Assembly: GCF_008710035.1 (NCBI RefSeq)
Contig: NZ_VYKI01000022.1
Span: 1-55,504, forward strand
From: Stenotrophomonas cyclobalanopsidis
Lineage (GTDB): Bacteria; Pseudomonadota; Gammaproteobacteria; Xanthomonadales; Xanthomonadaceae
Reading direction: 5' to 3'
DNA length: 55,504 bases
The position numbers and the translations under genes are program-made. Positions within the stretch are counted from its first letter, which is position 1. Each line of letters starts with the position of its first letter. The notes under the pieces were generated by a model. That model was not told the DNA's origin. It was given only the letters and a program-made list of their open reading frames with translations, and ran no database searches. Positions 19,379 to 28,610 of this stretch are shown here, piece after piece.

Positions 19379-20005
19379 TTACGCGAACTGGGCGAGGAAG
19401 GCGCGCTGGGTCGCGACCGGGTCCTGCGCGGCATAGATGCCACTGACCACGGCCACCAGGTCGGCGCCGGCATCGATGATGGGACCGACATTGTCCGGCG
19501 TCAGGCCGCCGATCGCCACCCGCGGCACACCCAGTGCGGCGCTTTGCCGCAGCAGGTCGGTGTGGGCGCGGCTGCGGGTGACCTTGGTGGTGGTGGGGTA
19601 GAAGGCGCCGAAGGCCACGTAGCTGGCGCCGGCGGCCACGGCCTTTTCGGCGTTGGCCAGCTGGTCGTAGCAGGACGCGCCGATGATGGCGGCCGGGCCG
19701 AGCAGGGCGCGCGCGCTGGGGATGTCGCCGTCGGTGCCGCCCAGGTGCACGCCGGCCGCGCCCACGGCCAAGGCCAGCTGCGGGTCGTCGTTGATGATGA
19801 GCGGCACGCCGTGGGCGGCGCACAGCGCCTGCAGGGCGGTGGCCTGTTCCTGGCGCAGCGCGTCGCTGGCGGTCTTGTTGCGGTACTGCAGCCAGGTGGC
19901 GCCGGCGGCCAGCAGCGGCGCCGTGCGCGCCAGCAGGCGTGCGGTATCGGGTTCATCCGGGGTGATCAGGTAGACGCCGCGGGGCGCCGGGGAAGCAGAA
20001 GTCAT
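19379..20005 (-). CDS. thiE: Thiamine-phosphate synthase
   Basis: A 208-residue TIM-barrel enzyme joining HMP-PP and thiazole phosphate to thiamine phosphate. It has the pyrophosphate-binding QYRNKTASD, the [19 protein letters not shown] segment, and [10 protein letters not shown], all typical of ThiE. It precedes hemL by 16 bp, so two cofactor genes share a transcript, and it is divergent from the rubredoxin gene. Confidence 0.94.
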   Translation of the reverse strand: MTSASPAPRGVYLITPDEPDTARLLARTAPLLAAGATWLQYRNKTASDALRQEQATALQALCAAHGVPLIINDDPQLALAVGAAGVHLGGTDGDIPSARALLGPAAIIGASCYDQLANAEKAVAAGASYVAFGAFYPTTTKVTRSRAHTDLLRQSAALGVPRVAIGGLTPDNVGPIIDAGADLVAVVSGIYAAQDPVATQRAFLAQFA

Positions 20006-20072
20006 CGATGGCTACCGGTGAGTGGGCCGCGATGGGACAATGGCGGCCCGTGAATCCAGCCCTGATTATCCG

Positions 20073-20264
20073 ATGAGCGACGCCCCCCCCACCACCTTGC
20101 GTACCTGGATGTGCGTGGTCTGCGGCTTCATTTACCGTGAAGCGGACGGTCTGCCAGAAGAGGGCATCGCCCCGGGCACGCGCTGGGAGGACATTCCCGA
20201 GACCTGGACCTGCCCCGACTGCGGGGTGACCAAGGACGATTTCGAGATGGTCGAGATCGATTGA
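20073..20264 (+). CDS. Rubredoxin
   Basis: A 63-residue iron protein with the two knuckles CVVCG (Cys14, Cys17) and CPDCG (Cys47, Cys50) that bind one Fe in a Cys4 site, plus the usual [15 protein letters not shown]. It is a one-electron carrier in the cytoplasm; in aerobes such rubredoxins often serve oxidative-stress or hydroxylase systems, which cannot be told from the sequence. The start at 20073 follows an N-terminal extension of about 10 residues relative to the smallest rubredoxins. Confidence 0.95.
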   Translation: MSDAPPTTLRTWMCVVCGFIYREADGLPEEGIAPGTRWEDIPETWTCPDCGVTKDDFEMVEID

Positions 20265-20270
20265 TCGAAG

Positions 20271-20341
20271 GCCGCCGGGCATGGCCCGGCGCTACCTGTG
20301 GGGGCGGACCGTTGTGGTAGGTGCGGACCGTTGGTCCGCAC
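20271..20341. repeat. REP and GTAGGTGCGGACC hairpin between convergent genes
   Basis: GCCGCCGGGCATGGCCCGGCGCTACC (20271-20296) is a GGTAG REP read on the minus strand. GTAGGTGCGGACC-GTT-GGTCCGCAC follows at 20317-20341. Confidence 0.8.
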
Positions 20342-20350
20342 ACCGGTGAT

Positions 20351-21196
20351 TCAATGCAGCCGCGGCATCGGCCCGCCGAGGTCGATCAGCTTCTCGCGCA
20401 GCCACTGCGCATCGTTGGCCTCGGGGTTGCGGCGCAGGTACTGGCCCAGGTCGTGGCGGGCACCGGCCACGTAGTCCAGCTGCAGGTAGGCCAGGCCACG
20501 GTCGCGCAGGGCATCGTCCTGTTCCGGGGCCAGCTTCAGCAGGCGGTCGGCACTGCGCGCGGCACGGTCCCACTCGCTGGCTTCGGCATACACGCCGTGC
20601 AGGTTGCGCAGCATGCGGATGAGGATTGCGCGGGCTGGCGCCGGGTCGAGGATCTGCGCCAGTACCTGGTCGTCCGGGGCCTGCCCGCCCAAGTGTGACT
20701 TGGCGCGCTCGCGCAGTTCGTCCACATCCAGCGGGCGACCGCCGTTGAACGGGTCCATCACCAGCACCCCGTCGTCCACCGGCAGGCGTACCAGGAAGTG
20801 GCCGGGGAAGGACACGCCATCCAGCGGAATGCCCAGGCGCCGGGCGACTTCCATCTGCACCAGGGCCAGCGAGATCGGGTTGCCCAGCCGGCGCTCGAAC
20901 ACCTGGTTAAGGTAGCTGTTGCGCGGGTCGTAGTACTCCTGGTGGTCGCCGCTGTAGCCCAGTTCGTCGAACAGGTGGCGGTTGACCGCGGCCATCTTCA
21001 GCGGCCAGCGCTCGATGGTGTCCACTTCCGCGCGCAGGTGGTCGACATGGCTCTGCACCAGCGCGTCGTACACGCCGGGCTGCAGGTCAGGGTATTCATC
21101 GCGCGCGATCAGCAGCGCGGTCGGCAACAGTGGCAGCGCCTCGTCATCGACGTCGGCCAGTGCATCCCAGTCGGGGAGAGTGATCCGGTCCTGCAT
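20351..21196 (-). CDS. SirB1-family protein (transglutaminase-like plus TPR-like repeats)
   Basis: A 281-residue protein. The central region (YLNQVFERRLGNPISLALV, then LDGVSFPGHFLVRL) is the SirB1 transglutaminase-like domain. The C-terminal quarter (ASEWDRAARSADRLLKLAPEQDDALRDRGLAYLQL) resembles TPR repeats. The family is widespread in Gammaproteobacteria with no settled function. The start MQDRITLPDWDAL at 21196 was taken; a longer frame runs upstream across a hairpin. A 152-bp gap with a hairpin separates it from the DUF192 gene. Confidence 0.87.
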   Translation of the reverse strand: MQDRITLPDWDALADVDDEALPLLPTALLIARDEYPDLQPGVYDALVQSHVDHLRAEVDTIERWPLKMAAVNRHLFDELGYSGDHQEYYDPRNSYLNQVFERRLGNPISLALVQMEVARRLGIPLDGVSFPGHFLVRLPVDDGVLVMDPFNGGRPLDVDELRERAKSHLGGQAPDDQVLAQILDPAPARAILIRMLRNLHGVYAEASEWDRAARSADRLLKLAPEQDDALRDRGLAYLQLDYVAGARHDLGQYLRRNPEANDAQWLREKLIDLGGPMPRLH

Positions 21197-21268
21197 GGCC
21201 ACAGACTGGCGGCAATCGCAGGCGGTTTCAAGCGGTGAGGCGTGAAAAGTACATTGCCATGAAGAAGC

Positions 21269-21308
21269 GGGGTCAGAGCCCTTTCGCGCGCGAAAGGGAT
21301 CCGACCCC
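21269..21308. repeat. GGGGTCAG...CCGACCCC hairpin
   Basis: GGGGTCAGAGCCCTTTCGC pairs with GCGAAAGGGATCCGACCCC around a short loop. Copies with the same ends but different inner stem occur at 51783-51821 and 55115-55153. It lies between the DUF192 stop and the SirB1-like start and may end the upstream transcript. Confidence 0.75.
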
Positions 21309-21348
21309 GGGTTCCGACCGCGGGTGCCGGGCGCAGCCCGGCCAACCC

Positions 21349-21792
21349 TTATTTTTCGATGCCCGGGCCGAAAGTCAGCGGCGTGCCGTCCTTCAGCTTC
21401 AGCTTCTCGGCCTGGCCGGCGTTGAGCTCCAGCACGTAACGCGCCGGGCCGCTGCTCGGGTAGGGCGGGCACATGTCGCCGGCCGAGCACGGCGGCACAT
21501 CGCGCTGCTGGCTGACCAGCCTGCGCTCGCTGTCGAAGTACAGGATGTCCAGCGCGATCTTGGTGTTCTTCATCCAGTACGCCTGCATTTCTTCGCGGTC
21601 GTGGATGAAGAGCATGCCGTTGTCGGCCGGCATCTGGTCGCGGAACATCAGCCCGCGGGCGCGGGTTTCATCATTGGTGGCCAGCTCCACCTGGTAACGG
21701 GCGCCGCCCAGCTCCACCCAGTGGCGGGCAGCATCGGTGGCGCAGCCGGTCAGGGCTAGCAGGGGGAGGATCAGCAGCGAGCGCAGCGACAT
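21349..21792 (-). CDS. DUF192 family exported lipoprotein
   Basis: A 147-residue protein starting with a signal peptide whose lipobox is LTGC (Cys16-17 area), so it may be lipid-anchored. The DUF192 core is clear: ARGLMFRDQMPADNGMLF, AYWMKNTKIALDILYFD and the C-terminal YVLELNAGQAEKL. The family is often secreted and of unknown function. The gene lies 20 bp downstream of rpiA and is probably in that operon. Confidence 0.88.
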   Translation of the reverse strand: MSLRSLLILPLLALTGCATDAARHWVELGGARYQVELATNDETRARGLMFRDQMPADNGMLFIHDREEMQAYWMKNTKIALDILYFDSERRLVSQQRDVPPCSAGDMCPPYPSSGPARYVLELNAGQAEKLKLKDGTPLTFGPGIEK

Positions 21793-21812
21793 GTCAGCGT
21801 CCTTCGGCAAAA

Positions 21813-22460
21813 TCAGAGCACGACCGGCGGTTCGCCGCCGACGATCACCACATCGGCGCGACGGCGCGCGAACAGGCCGACGCAGACCACGCCCGGCAGC
21901 TGGTTGAGCTCGCGCTCCAGCTTTTCCGGGTCGGTGATCTCCAGGTGGTGGATGTCCAGGATCTGGTTGCCGTTGTCGGTCACCACGCCCTCGCGCCAAG
22001 TCGGCTGGCCGCCGGTCATGTCGCGGATCTGGCGAGCCACCAGGCTGCGCGCCATCGGGATCACTTCCACCGGCAGCGGGAACCTGCCCAGCACCGGCAC
22101 CTGCTTGCTCGGGTCGACGATGCAGACGAAGCGCTCACTGGCCTCGGCGATGATCTTCTCGCGTGTCAGCGCGGCGCCACCGCCCTTGATCAGGCACTTG
22201 TTGGTATCGCACTCATCGGCGCCGTCCACGTACAGCGACAGGCTGCCGGCGTGGTTCAGTTCGATCACCTCGATGCCGTGCTGCTTCAGGCGGGCGGTGC
22301 TCTGTTCGGAACTGGACACCGCGCCCTTGATGCGGCGCTGGATACGGGCCAGGGCGTCGATGAAGTAGGCCACGGTGGAACCGGTGCCGACGCCGACGAT
22401 CATGCCGTCCTGGACGTAGTCGATGGCTTTCTCGGCGGCCAGGCGCTTGGCTTCGGACAT
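21813..22460 (-). CDS. rpiA: Ribose-5-phosphate isomerase A
   Basis: A 215-residue isomerase interconverting ribose 5-phosphate and ribulose 5-phosphate in the pentose phosphate pathway. It shows [26 protein letters not shown], the active-site DGADECD and [12 protein letters not shown], all conserved in RpiA. It lies 22 bp downstream of the EVE gene and 20 bp upstream of the DUF192 gene, on one strand with the folate and cell-division genes. Confidence 0.97.
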   Translation of the reverse strand: MSEAKRLAAEKAIDYVQDGMIVGVGTGSTVAYFIDALARIQRRIKGAVSSSEQSTARLKQHGIEVIELNHAGSLSLYVDGADECDTNKCLIKGGGAALTREKIIAEASERFVCIVDPSKQVPVLGRFPLPVEVIPMARSLVARQIRDMTGGQPTWREGVVTDNGNQILDIHHLEITDPEKLERELNQLPGVVCVGLFARRRADVVIVGGEPPVVL

Positions 22461-22482
22461 GGGAGGACTCTCAGGCAGGGAA

Positions 22483-22958
<476 letters not shown>

Positions 22959-22962
<4 letters not shown>

Positions 22963-23552
22963 GCGTTCACGGGGGCAGCGGAGGGGAGCAGGGTGCCGTC
23001 TTCGGTGCAGATCGCATCCACCGGCACGTCCCACGACGCCACCGGCAAGGACTCGACCTGCTGCACCGCGAACGCAGCACCGACCAGCCAGGGCGGCGCC
23101 GGCCGGCCGTGGCGGAAGGCGAAGCTGCGATCATACCAGCCGCCCCCCATGCCCAGCCGCCGGCAGTGGCTGTCAAAGCCGACCAGCGGGGTCACCACCA
23201 GCGCCATCTGCGCCGGTTCCAAAGTGTCTTCCAGGGCCACGTCCGGTTCCGGAATGCCGTAGCGGTTGCTGGTCAGCGGCTGGCCGGGGCCCCACGGCGC
23301 GAAGCGCAGCACTTCGCCGGCCAGCACCGGCAGGCAGTAGGTCAGGCCTTCGGGCAGCTGCAGCTGCCAACGGTGCAGGGCGATCTCGCCATCCAGCGCC
23401 CAGTAGCCGGCCACCGGGCCGGAGCGCGGGGCGAAGGGCAGGGCGAGCAGGGCATCGGCCAGCGATTCGGCGGCGGCGATGCGCGCGGGCGCGGAAAGAT
23501 CACGGCGGCGTTGCCGCAGGTCGTGGCGCAGGGCCTGGCGCGGGTCGGTCAT
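22959..23552 (-). CDS. 5-formyltetrahydrofolate cyclo-ligase
   Basis: A 197-residue enzyme that uses ATP to convert 5-formyl-THF to 5,10-methenyl-THF. The C-terminal signature LGMGGGWYDRSF and the PLVGFDSHCRRLG segment are diagnostic. I chose the ATG at 23552 (MTDPRQALRHDLRQRRR). An ATG at 23582 is possible but abuts the 6S RNA terminator. The arrangement zapA, 6S RNA, cyclo-ligase is the classic one in Gammaproteobacteria. Confidence 0.93.
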
Positions 23553-23590
23553 GGCAGCGTGCGGCGGGGGAACAGCCGTCATTGTGCCGG

Positions 23591-23625
23591 AAAGAACAAG
23601 GGCGACGCCCGAAGACGCCGCCCTT
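23591..23625 (-). terminator. Rho-independent terminator after 6S RNA
   Basis: On the minus strand AAGGGCGGCGTC-TTCG-GGCGTCGCCCTT forms a 12-bp stem with a UUCG tetraloop, followed by TTGTTCTTT. It follows the 3' end of 6S RNA by about 12 nt and should separate it from the cyclo-ligase gene. Confidence 0.9.
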
Positions 23626-23637
23626 GCTGGAATATTG

Positions 23638-23822
23638 CATTCTCCGCAATGTCGATGCATGCGAAACGACCTTGAACCCGGGGGCTCAAGTGGGAACGCT
23701 GGAGAACCATCGGGCTTCCCGCTACAAGGCGGACCTGCACTCCCGGCGCTGTCGCGCTCCCGGTGTCGTTCTTAAGGGACAAGGCGAATGTTTGCACATG
23801 CCGTCGAGTACCGCAGAGAACG
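23638..23822 (-). ncRNA. ssrS: 6S RNA
   Basis: A transcript of about 185 nt that mimics an open promoter and binds the sigma-70 holoenzyme. The ends pair (5' TTCTCTGCGG with 3' TTGCGGAGAA). Inside are GC-rich stems with opposed unpaired stretches, including the GTTCCCACTTGAGCCC and CCGGGTTCAAGG region near the 3' end that resembles E. coli 6S. It sits between zapA and the 5-formyl-THF cyclo-ligase gene, the conserved location, with a -10 box upstream and a terminator downstream. Exact ends are estimated. Confidence 0.9.
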
Positions 23823-23829
23823 CGTTGCC

Positions 23830-23835
23830 ATTATA
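23830..23835 (-). promoter_or_regulatory. -10 box of the 6S RNA promoter
   Basis: On the minus strand a perfect TATAAT lies 7-8 nt upstream of the predicted 6S 5' end. No strong -35 is seen at 16-18 bp. Confidence 0.7.
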
Positions 23836-23919
23836 GCCAGCGCGCAGGACCTGGATAGGCCGTTCGTCGGCAACAGTACGTGCTAATTCAGCTATGAAAA
23901 GACGCACTGCGCGCGATCT

Positions 23920-24216
23920 TCACGTGCTGCTGTCGATCGCCCGGTCCAGCCGCCGGTTCAGATCGGCCAGCGTCTGCTGCAGGGCCACCGCCTGGCGGGC
24001 GTTCTCATCGCGCAGCAGCTGCAGCTCGTGGGCCAGGTTGAGCGCGGCCAGCACGGCCACGCGGTCGACCGCGGCCATGCGGTTGCTGCCACGGATCTCG
24101 CGCATGCGCGCATCCAGCAGGCGCGCGGCGGCCATCAGGCTGTCGCGCTCATCGCCACCGACGCCCACCGTGTATTCACGATCGAGGATGCGGACACTGA
24201 CCGGTTCGGCGCTCAT
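23920..24216 (-). CDS. zapA: Cell division protein ZapA
   Basis: A 98-residue FtsZ-ring stabiliser. VSVRILDREYTVGV and the following DERDSLMAAARLLDARMREIR form the globular head, and the C-terminal half is a coiled coil (LNLAHELQLLRDENARQ). Its start overlaps the stop of the upstream coiled-coil gene by 4 bp. It lies directly upstream of 6S RNA. Confidence 0.92.
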   Translation of the reverse strand: MSAEPVSVRILDREYTVGVGGDERDSLMAAARLLDARMREIRGSNRMAAVDRVAVLAALNLAHELQLLRDENARQAVALQQTLADLNRRLDRAIDSST

Positions 24217-24434
24217 GTGTGCTGCTCCAGGGATTTGAGCCGGCTGATCATCGCTTCCACCCGCGAGCGGGCCTGCTCGTTCTTGGCCAGCAGCGTCGAA
24301 CGCTCGGTCACCAGCTGTTCCTGCTGGTGGCGCAGGCTGCGGTTCTCCTCGGCCAGGCGCTGGTTGCGTTCAAGCAACGCTTCCACGCGGGCGGCGAAGG
24401 CCTGCAACTGGGCAAGGGGGTCGGCGGGTTCCAT
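24213..24434 (-). CDS. Small ZapB-like coiled-coil protein (TIGR02449 type)
   Basis: A 73-residue, almost entirely coiled-coil protein with heptad Leu/Ala/Arg/Glu content (LAQLQAFAARVEALLERNQR, then RSLRHQQEQLV). It always seems to travel with zapA; a role in division-ring organisation is inferred from that linkage and the ZapB-like form. It overlaps zapA by 4 bp. Confidence 0.85.
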   Translation of the reverse strand: MEPADPLAQLQAFAARVEALLERNQRLAEENRSLRHQQEQLVTERSTLLAKNEQARSRVEAMISRLKSLEQHT

Positions 24435-24585
24435 GCCGCACGATAGGCAAGCCGGGCAAGGGCGGTCAAGCGTTGCCGCAGCAGGGCCGGGCTGCCACGG
24501 GGAGGACCCGGTTGGGTTGCTACACTACCGGGCTCACGGGCGCGCGCGTGCGCGCCCCGGGTTTCCCTTACGAACGAGCCGCACG

Positions 24586-25134
24586 ATGACCGAACTTCCC
24601 TCCGTCGACGACGTTTCCCGCGCCAGCCAGGAACTGGGCCTGGGCGCGACCGCTGCCGAGCTGCATGGCGGCCTGTGCGGCTGGCTGGCCGCCGGCGGCG
24701 CCCCCGGCAATGACTGGCCGGCCCGCGTGCTGGCCGACGACAACCTGGCCCCGGTTGCTGCTGGCAGTGCGCTGGCGCAGCTGCTGGAAGCCACCATCAA
24801 GCAGCTGGAAGACCGCGACTTCGCCTTCGAACTGCTGCTGACCGACAACGACGACGTGGCCGCGCAGGCCGACGCGATGTTCGCCTGGACCCGCAGTTTC
24901 CTCGGTGGCTTTGGCCTTGGCAGCGGCGGCCGCCGCCCGACCCTGTCCGAAGAGGGCGAGGAGGCGCTGACCGACATGGCCAGCCTGGCCCGTGCCTCCA
25001 GCGAAGATTTCGAGGCCGGGGGCGAGGACGACGACGAAGCCCTGTCCGAGATCGAGGAGTTCATCCGCGTGGCGGTGCTGCTGCTGCACGGTGACGTGGT
25101 GCTGGCCGCGCGCCACCGCCAGCGCTTGAACTGA
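24586..25134 (+). CDS. UPF0149 (YgfB/YecA) family protein
   Basis: A 182-residue, acidic, mainly helical protein: ELHGGLCGWLAAGG near the N-terminus, WTRSFLGGFGLG in the middle and the C-terminal SEIEEFIRVAVLLLHGD are the family hallmarks. The ATG at 24586 is used; the frame extends upstream through the divergent coiled-coil gene. It overlaps pepP by one base, as in the conserved ygfB-pepP order. YgfB affects beta-lactamase expression in Pseudomonas; whether that holds here is unknown. Confidence 0.9.
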   Translation: MTELPSVDDVSRASQELGLGATAAELHGGLCGWLAAGGAPGNDWPARVLADDNLAPVAAGSALAQLLEATIKQLEDRDFAFELLLTDNDDVAAQADAMFAWTRSFLGGFGLGSGGRRPTLSEEGEEALTDMASLARASSEDFEAGGEDDDEALSEIEEFIRVAVLLLHGDVVLAARHRQRLN

Positions 25135-26462
25135 TGGATATCAAGCAGCGCACCGGCATCGCGGCCGGCGAGTACAAGCGTCGCCGCCGCCAGCTGATGG
25201 ACATGGCGGGCGACGACGCGATCCTGGTGCTGCCGGCCGCATCGGAAAAGGTGCGCAGCCTGGATACCCATTACCCGTACCGGCAGGACTCGGACTTCCA
25301 GTACCTGAGCGGCTTCCCGGAACCGGAAGCGGTGCTGGTGCTGATTCCCGGCCGCCCCCACGGCGAGGCCATCCTGTTCTGCCGCGAGCGCGATGCCGAA
25401 CGCGAAGCCTGGGACGGCGGTCGCGCCGGCCAGGACGGGGCGGTGGCGCAGTACGGCATGGACGATGCGTACCCGATCGATGACCTGGACGACATCCTGC
25501 CGGGCCTGCTGGAAGGGCGTTCGCGCGTCTATTACCACTTCGGCCGCGACGCGGATTTCGACCTGAAGCTGATCGGCTGGGTCAACCGCGTGCGTTCGCA
25601 GGTGCGCCACGGCGCGCAGCCGCCGCATGAGTTCCTGGAACTGGGCCACCTGCTGCATGAGCAGCGCCTGTTCAAATCCGGCGCGGAAGTGGCGCTGATG
25701 CACCACGCCGCGCAGATCAGCGTGCGTGCGCACCTGGCCGCGATGCGGGCGGCGAAGGCGGGCATCCACGAGTACGAGCTGCAGGCCGAGCTGGAACGCG
25801 TGTTCCGCGCCAGCGATGCGGTGCCGGCCTACAGCAGCATCGTTGGTGCGGGCCGCAACGGCTGCATCCTGCATTACCGCGACAACAACGCGCGTTCGCG
25901 CGATGGCGAGCTGGTGCTGATCGATGCCGGTGCCGAGTACCGCGGCTACGCCAGCGACATCACCCGCACGTTCCCGGTGAACGGTCGCTTCAGTGCCGAG
26001 CAGCGCGCGCTGCATGACCTGGTGGGCGAGGCGCAGGCGGCAGCGCTTGCGCAGGCCAGGCCGGGCGTGGCCTACGAGACCGGTCACCTGGCGGCAGTGC
26101 AGACGCTTACCGAAGGCCTGCTGCGGCTGGGCCTGCTGAAGGGCACGCTGGAGAAGAACCTGGCCGAGGGCCTGTACCAGCGTTTCTACCGGCACAAGAC
26201 CGGGCACTGGATCGGCCTGGACGTGCACGACGTGGGCGATTACCGCCTGGCCGGCGATTCGCGCCTGCTGGAACCGGGAATGGCCTTCACCATCGAGCCG
26301 GGCCTGTACATCGGCGCGGATGACACGACGGTGGAACCGCGTTGGCGCGGGATCGGCATCCGTACCGAGGATGATGTGCTGATCACCGATGACGGCCATC
26401 GCGTGCTGACCGAAGGGCTGGCGCGGAGTGCGGACGAGATTGAAGCGGTGATGGCGGGTTGA
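25134..26462 (+). CDS. pepP: Xaa-Pro aminopeptidase P
   Basis: A 442-residue M24 metallopeptidase removing N-terminal residues before proline. The N-terminal creatinase-like domain (SDFQYLSGFPEPEAVLVL) is followed by the pita-bread domain with the dinuclear metal ligands: Asp pair in LIDAGAEYRGYASDITRTF, His in HKTGHWIGLDVHD, Glu in TIEPGLYIG and Glu in IRTEDDVL. It begins inside the stop of the UPF0149 gene (ATGG/TGA overlap). Its last 21 bases are duplicated 188 bp downstream. Confidence 0.95.
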   Translation: MDIKQRTGIAAGEYKRRRRQLMDMAGDDAILVLPAASEKVRSLDTHYPYRQDSDFQYLSGFPEPEAVLVLIPGRPHGEAILFCRERDAEREAWDGGRAGQDGAVAQYGMDDAYPIDDLDDILPGLLEGRSRVYYHFGRDADFDLKLIGWVNRVRSQVRHGAQPPHEFLELGHLLHEQRLFKSGAEVALMHHAAQISVRAHLAAMRAAKAGIHEYELQAELERVFRASDAVPAYSSIVGAGRNGCILHYRDNNARSRDGELVLIDAGAEYRGYASDITRTFPVNGRFSAEQRALHDLVGEAQAAALAQARPGVAYETGHLAAVQTLTEGLLRLGLLKGTLEKNLAEGLYQRFYRHKTGHWIGLDVHDVGDYRLAGDSRLLEPGMAFTIEPGLYIGADDTTVEPRWRGIGIRTEDDVLITDDGHRVLTEGLARSADEIEAVMAG

Positions 26463-26776
26463 GGCAACGCAGTAGATCCACGCCATGCGTGGATACCGCT
26501 TTTCTGTAGAGCCGAGCCATGCTCGGCTTACGCGCGAAGCGCAGGAATTTCCTGGCGAAAAGCAGCCGAGCATGGCTCGGCTCTACAGTGTTCTACGTGG
26601 TTGGGCCGGCCCGGCCAGGCGTCAGTATCGAAGCGGTGATGGCGGGTTGAGGCAACGCAGTAGATCCATGCCATGCATGGATACCGCTTTTCTGTAGAGC
26701 CGAGCCATGCTCGGCTTACGCGCGAAGCGCAGGAATTTCCTGGCGAAAAGCAGCCGAGCATGGCTGGGCTCTACAT
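26442..26776 (+). repeat. 188-bp-offset direct duplication carrying the pepP tail and three REPs
   Basis: The block 26442-26588 recurs at 26630-26776 with few changes. Each copy holds the end of pepP (GAAGCGGTGATGGCGGGTTGA), a GTAGATCCACGCC REP, and an inverted GTAGAGCCGAGCC pair with a 36-bp spacer. About 41 bp of unique DNA separate the copies. The second copy carries a 3' fragment of pepP only. Confidence 0.9.
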
Positions 26777-26828
26777 TGTTCTCCGGGCGTCAGTAATCCC
26801 GCCGCACCCGCGCCCAGCCACGAGGGGC

Positions 26829-28160
26829 TCAGCCGTTGGCTGCCGCAAACTCCGGCCGCGTCAGGTTGTCCGCTTCGCCCTCGGTGCACAGCACTTCGTC
26901 CTCGATGCGGATGCCGCCATACGGGCGGAAGAAGTCCACACGGTCCCAGTTGACCGCATCGCCATGGCCGGCAGCCTTCACTTCGTCCAGCAGCATGTCG
27001 ATGAAGTACAGGCCCGGTTCGATGGTCACCACCATGCCCGGTTCCAGCACGCGGGTCAGGCGCAGGTAGGGATGGCCGGCCGGGCGCTCGATGCGGCCGC
27101 CTTCCTCACTGGCCGCGAAACCGGCCACGTCGTGCACCTGCAGGCCGATCAGGTGGCCGATGCCGTGCGGGAAGAACGCGGCGCTGACGCCGGTTTCCAG
27201 CGCGGTCTGCGGCGAGACCTTGATGACGCCGAAGTCCTTCAGCACGCCCATCAGCGACAGATGCGCATCCACGTGCAGCTGCTTGTAGTCGAAGCCGGCG
27301 CGCACCGCCGCGCACATCTGCTGCTGGGCAGCATCAACGGCCTCGATCATCGCCGCGAATTCGTCATGGCCCTTGGCCGCGTAGGTACGGGTGATGTCGC
27401 TGGCGTAGCCGTACGCGCTGGCACCGGCATCGATCAGGAAGCTGCGCAGCGGCTGCGGTGCGGTGCGGCCCAGTTCGGTATAGTGCAGCACCGCGGCGTG
27501 CTCGTTCAGCGCAACGATGTTGCCGTACGGCAGCTCGTGGGCATCCTGGCCCACGGCCTGGCAGTAGGCCATGTGGATGTTGAACTCATCGGCGCCATTG
27601 CGGAATGCCGCCTCGGCAGCACGATGGCCGCGCACGCCCAGCACCTGCGCCTGGCGCATCAGTGCGATTTCATACGGGGTCTTGTAGGCGCGGTGCCATT
27701 CCAGATGGTTCACCACCGGCGCCGGGTTGTTCGGCACGTAGGCGCCCAGCGCGCTCTGCGGCTCGCCGAGGATCGCGCAGCGCGACGGATCGGCGGGCAG
27801 CAGGGCCAGCGCCTCTTCAGGCTTGCGGATGATGTGGATGTCGAAGTGCTCCACCCACCAGCCGCTGGGGGCGTCGGGCACTACGTGCCAGTAATCGAAC
27901 GGCTGGTGGAAGATCACCGCCGGACGCTTGCCCGGGGTGAACACCACCCAGCTGTTGGGCACGCGGGTGAGCGGCAGCCACGCCTTGAACTGCGGGTTCA
28001 CCGCGTACGGGTAATCGCGATCGTCGAACATCTGGTAGTGCAGGGTGCCGCTGGGCACCACCAGGTGGTCGAAGCCGCCGCGGGCCAGCGCCTGTTCGGC
28101 GCGTCGGCACAGCACGGCCAGGTGGTCGGAATACAGGGCGCCAGGGTCTTGCTGGATCAT
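26829..28160 (-). CDS. pepQ: Xaa-Pro dipeptidase (prolidase)
   Basis: A 443-residue M24 peptidase, the same length as E. coli PepQ, that splits dipeptides ending in proline. Metal ligands are visible: the Asp pair in LIDAGASAYGYASDITRTY, the His in FPHGIGHLIGLQVHD, the Glu in TIEPGLYFID and the Glu in IRIEDEVLCTEG. The YNPQF/DYPYAVNPQFKAWLPL region is typical of prolidases, which may also hydrolyse organophosphates. It is convergent with pepP and separated by the duplicated REP block. Confidence 0.93.
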   Translation of the reverse strand: MIQQDPGALYSDHLAVLCRRAEQALARGGFDHLVVPSGTLHYQMFDDRDYPYAVNPQFKAWLPLTRVPNSWVVFTPGKRPAVIFHQPFDYWHVVPDAPSGWWVEHFDIHIIRKPEEALALLPADPSRCAILGEPQSALGAYVPNNPAPVVNHLEWHRAYKTPYEIALMRQAQVLGVRGHRAAEAAFRNGADEFNIHMAYCQAVGQDAHELPYGNIVALNEHAAVLHYTELGRTAPQPLRSFLIDAGASAYGYASDITRTYAAKGHDEFAAMIEAVDAAQQQMCAAVRAGFDYKQLHVDAHLSLMGVLKDFGVIKVSPQTALETGVSAAFFPHGIGHLIGLQVHDVAGFAASEEGGRIERPAGHPYLRLTRVLEPGMVVTIEPGLYFIDMLLDEVKAAGHGDAVNWDRVDFFRPYGGIRIEDEVLCTEGEADNLTRPEFAAANG

Positions 28161-28235
28161 TGCGGTGGCTCGACACGGAAAACGGCCCTAGATTCTGCCG
28201 CATACCGCAAAAAACCGCTGTGCAGGAACCGGCAC

Positions 28236-28610
28236 TCAGCCTGTCGAAACCGGCGCCTCGTCGCTGTCCTCGCCGATCCAGGCACGCAGCAGCTGCCGGT
28301 GTTCGCGCGACAAAGTGAGGAAACGGAAACCGGCCCAGCTCTGCCCCGGGGCATGCGCCGGCTCGCTCCACAGCAGGTGCACGCCCACATCGATGGCCGC
28401 GCTGCGGCCGTCGCCCAGCGGCAGTGGGAAGCGCAGCTGGTACAGCGCGTCGTCGCGCAGCGGCTGGCTGGCCAGCATCAGCATGCCGGTTTCGGAAACA
28501 TTGCCCAGCCGGCCGACCACGCTGTCGCGCATCTGGTCGGTGACCGGGACCAGGTCGGACACCTGGCGGCGGGGCGCGCGGCGGGTGTCCTGCGGCGGTA
28601 GCTGGCTCAT
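28236..28610 (-). CDS. PilZ domain protein
   Basis: A 124-residue PilZ domain. The RRAPRRQVSDLV stretch gives the RxxxR c-di-GMP motif and GRLGNVSETGML gives the (D/N)xSxxG motif. It likely binds c-di-GMP in the cytoplasm. Its start overlaps the stop of the DUF1631 gene by 4 bp, so the two proteins are made together. Confidence 0.9.
   Translation of the reverse strand: MSQLPPQDTRRAPRRQVSDLVPVTDQMRDSVVGRLGNVSETGMLMLASQPLRDDALYQLRFPLPLGDGRSAAIDVGVHLLWSEPAHAPGQSWAGFRFLTLSREHRQLLRAWIGEDSDEAPVSTG

Noticed and set aside
17524..19446. 640-residue plus-strand ORF through azurin and hemL
   Set aside because: It is antisense or out of frame to two clear genes and shows no domain.
26463..26828. Insertion sequence downstream of pepP
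   Set aside because: The block is duplicated REPs and a pepP tail, with no transposase and no terminal inverted repeats with target duplications.
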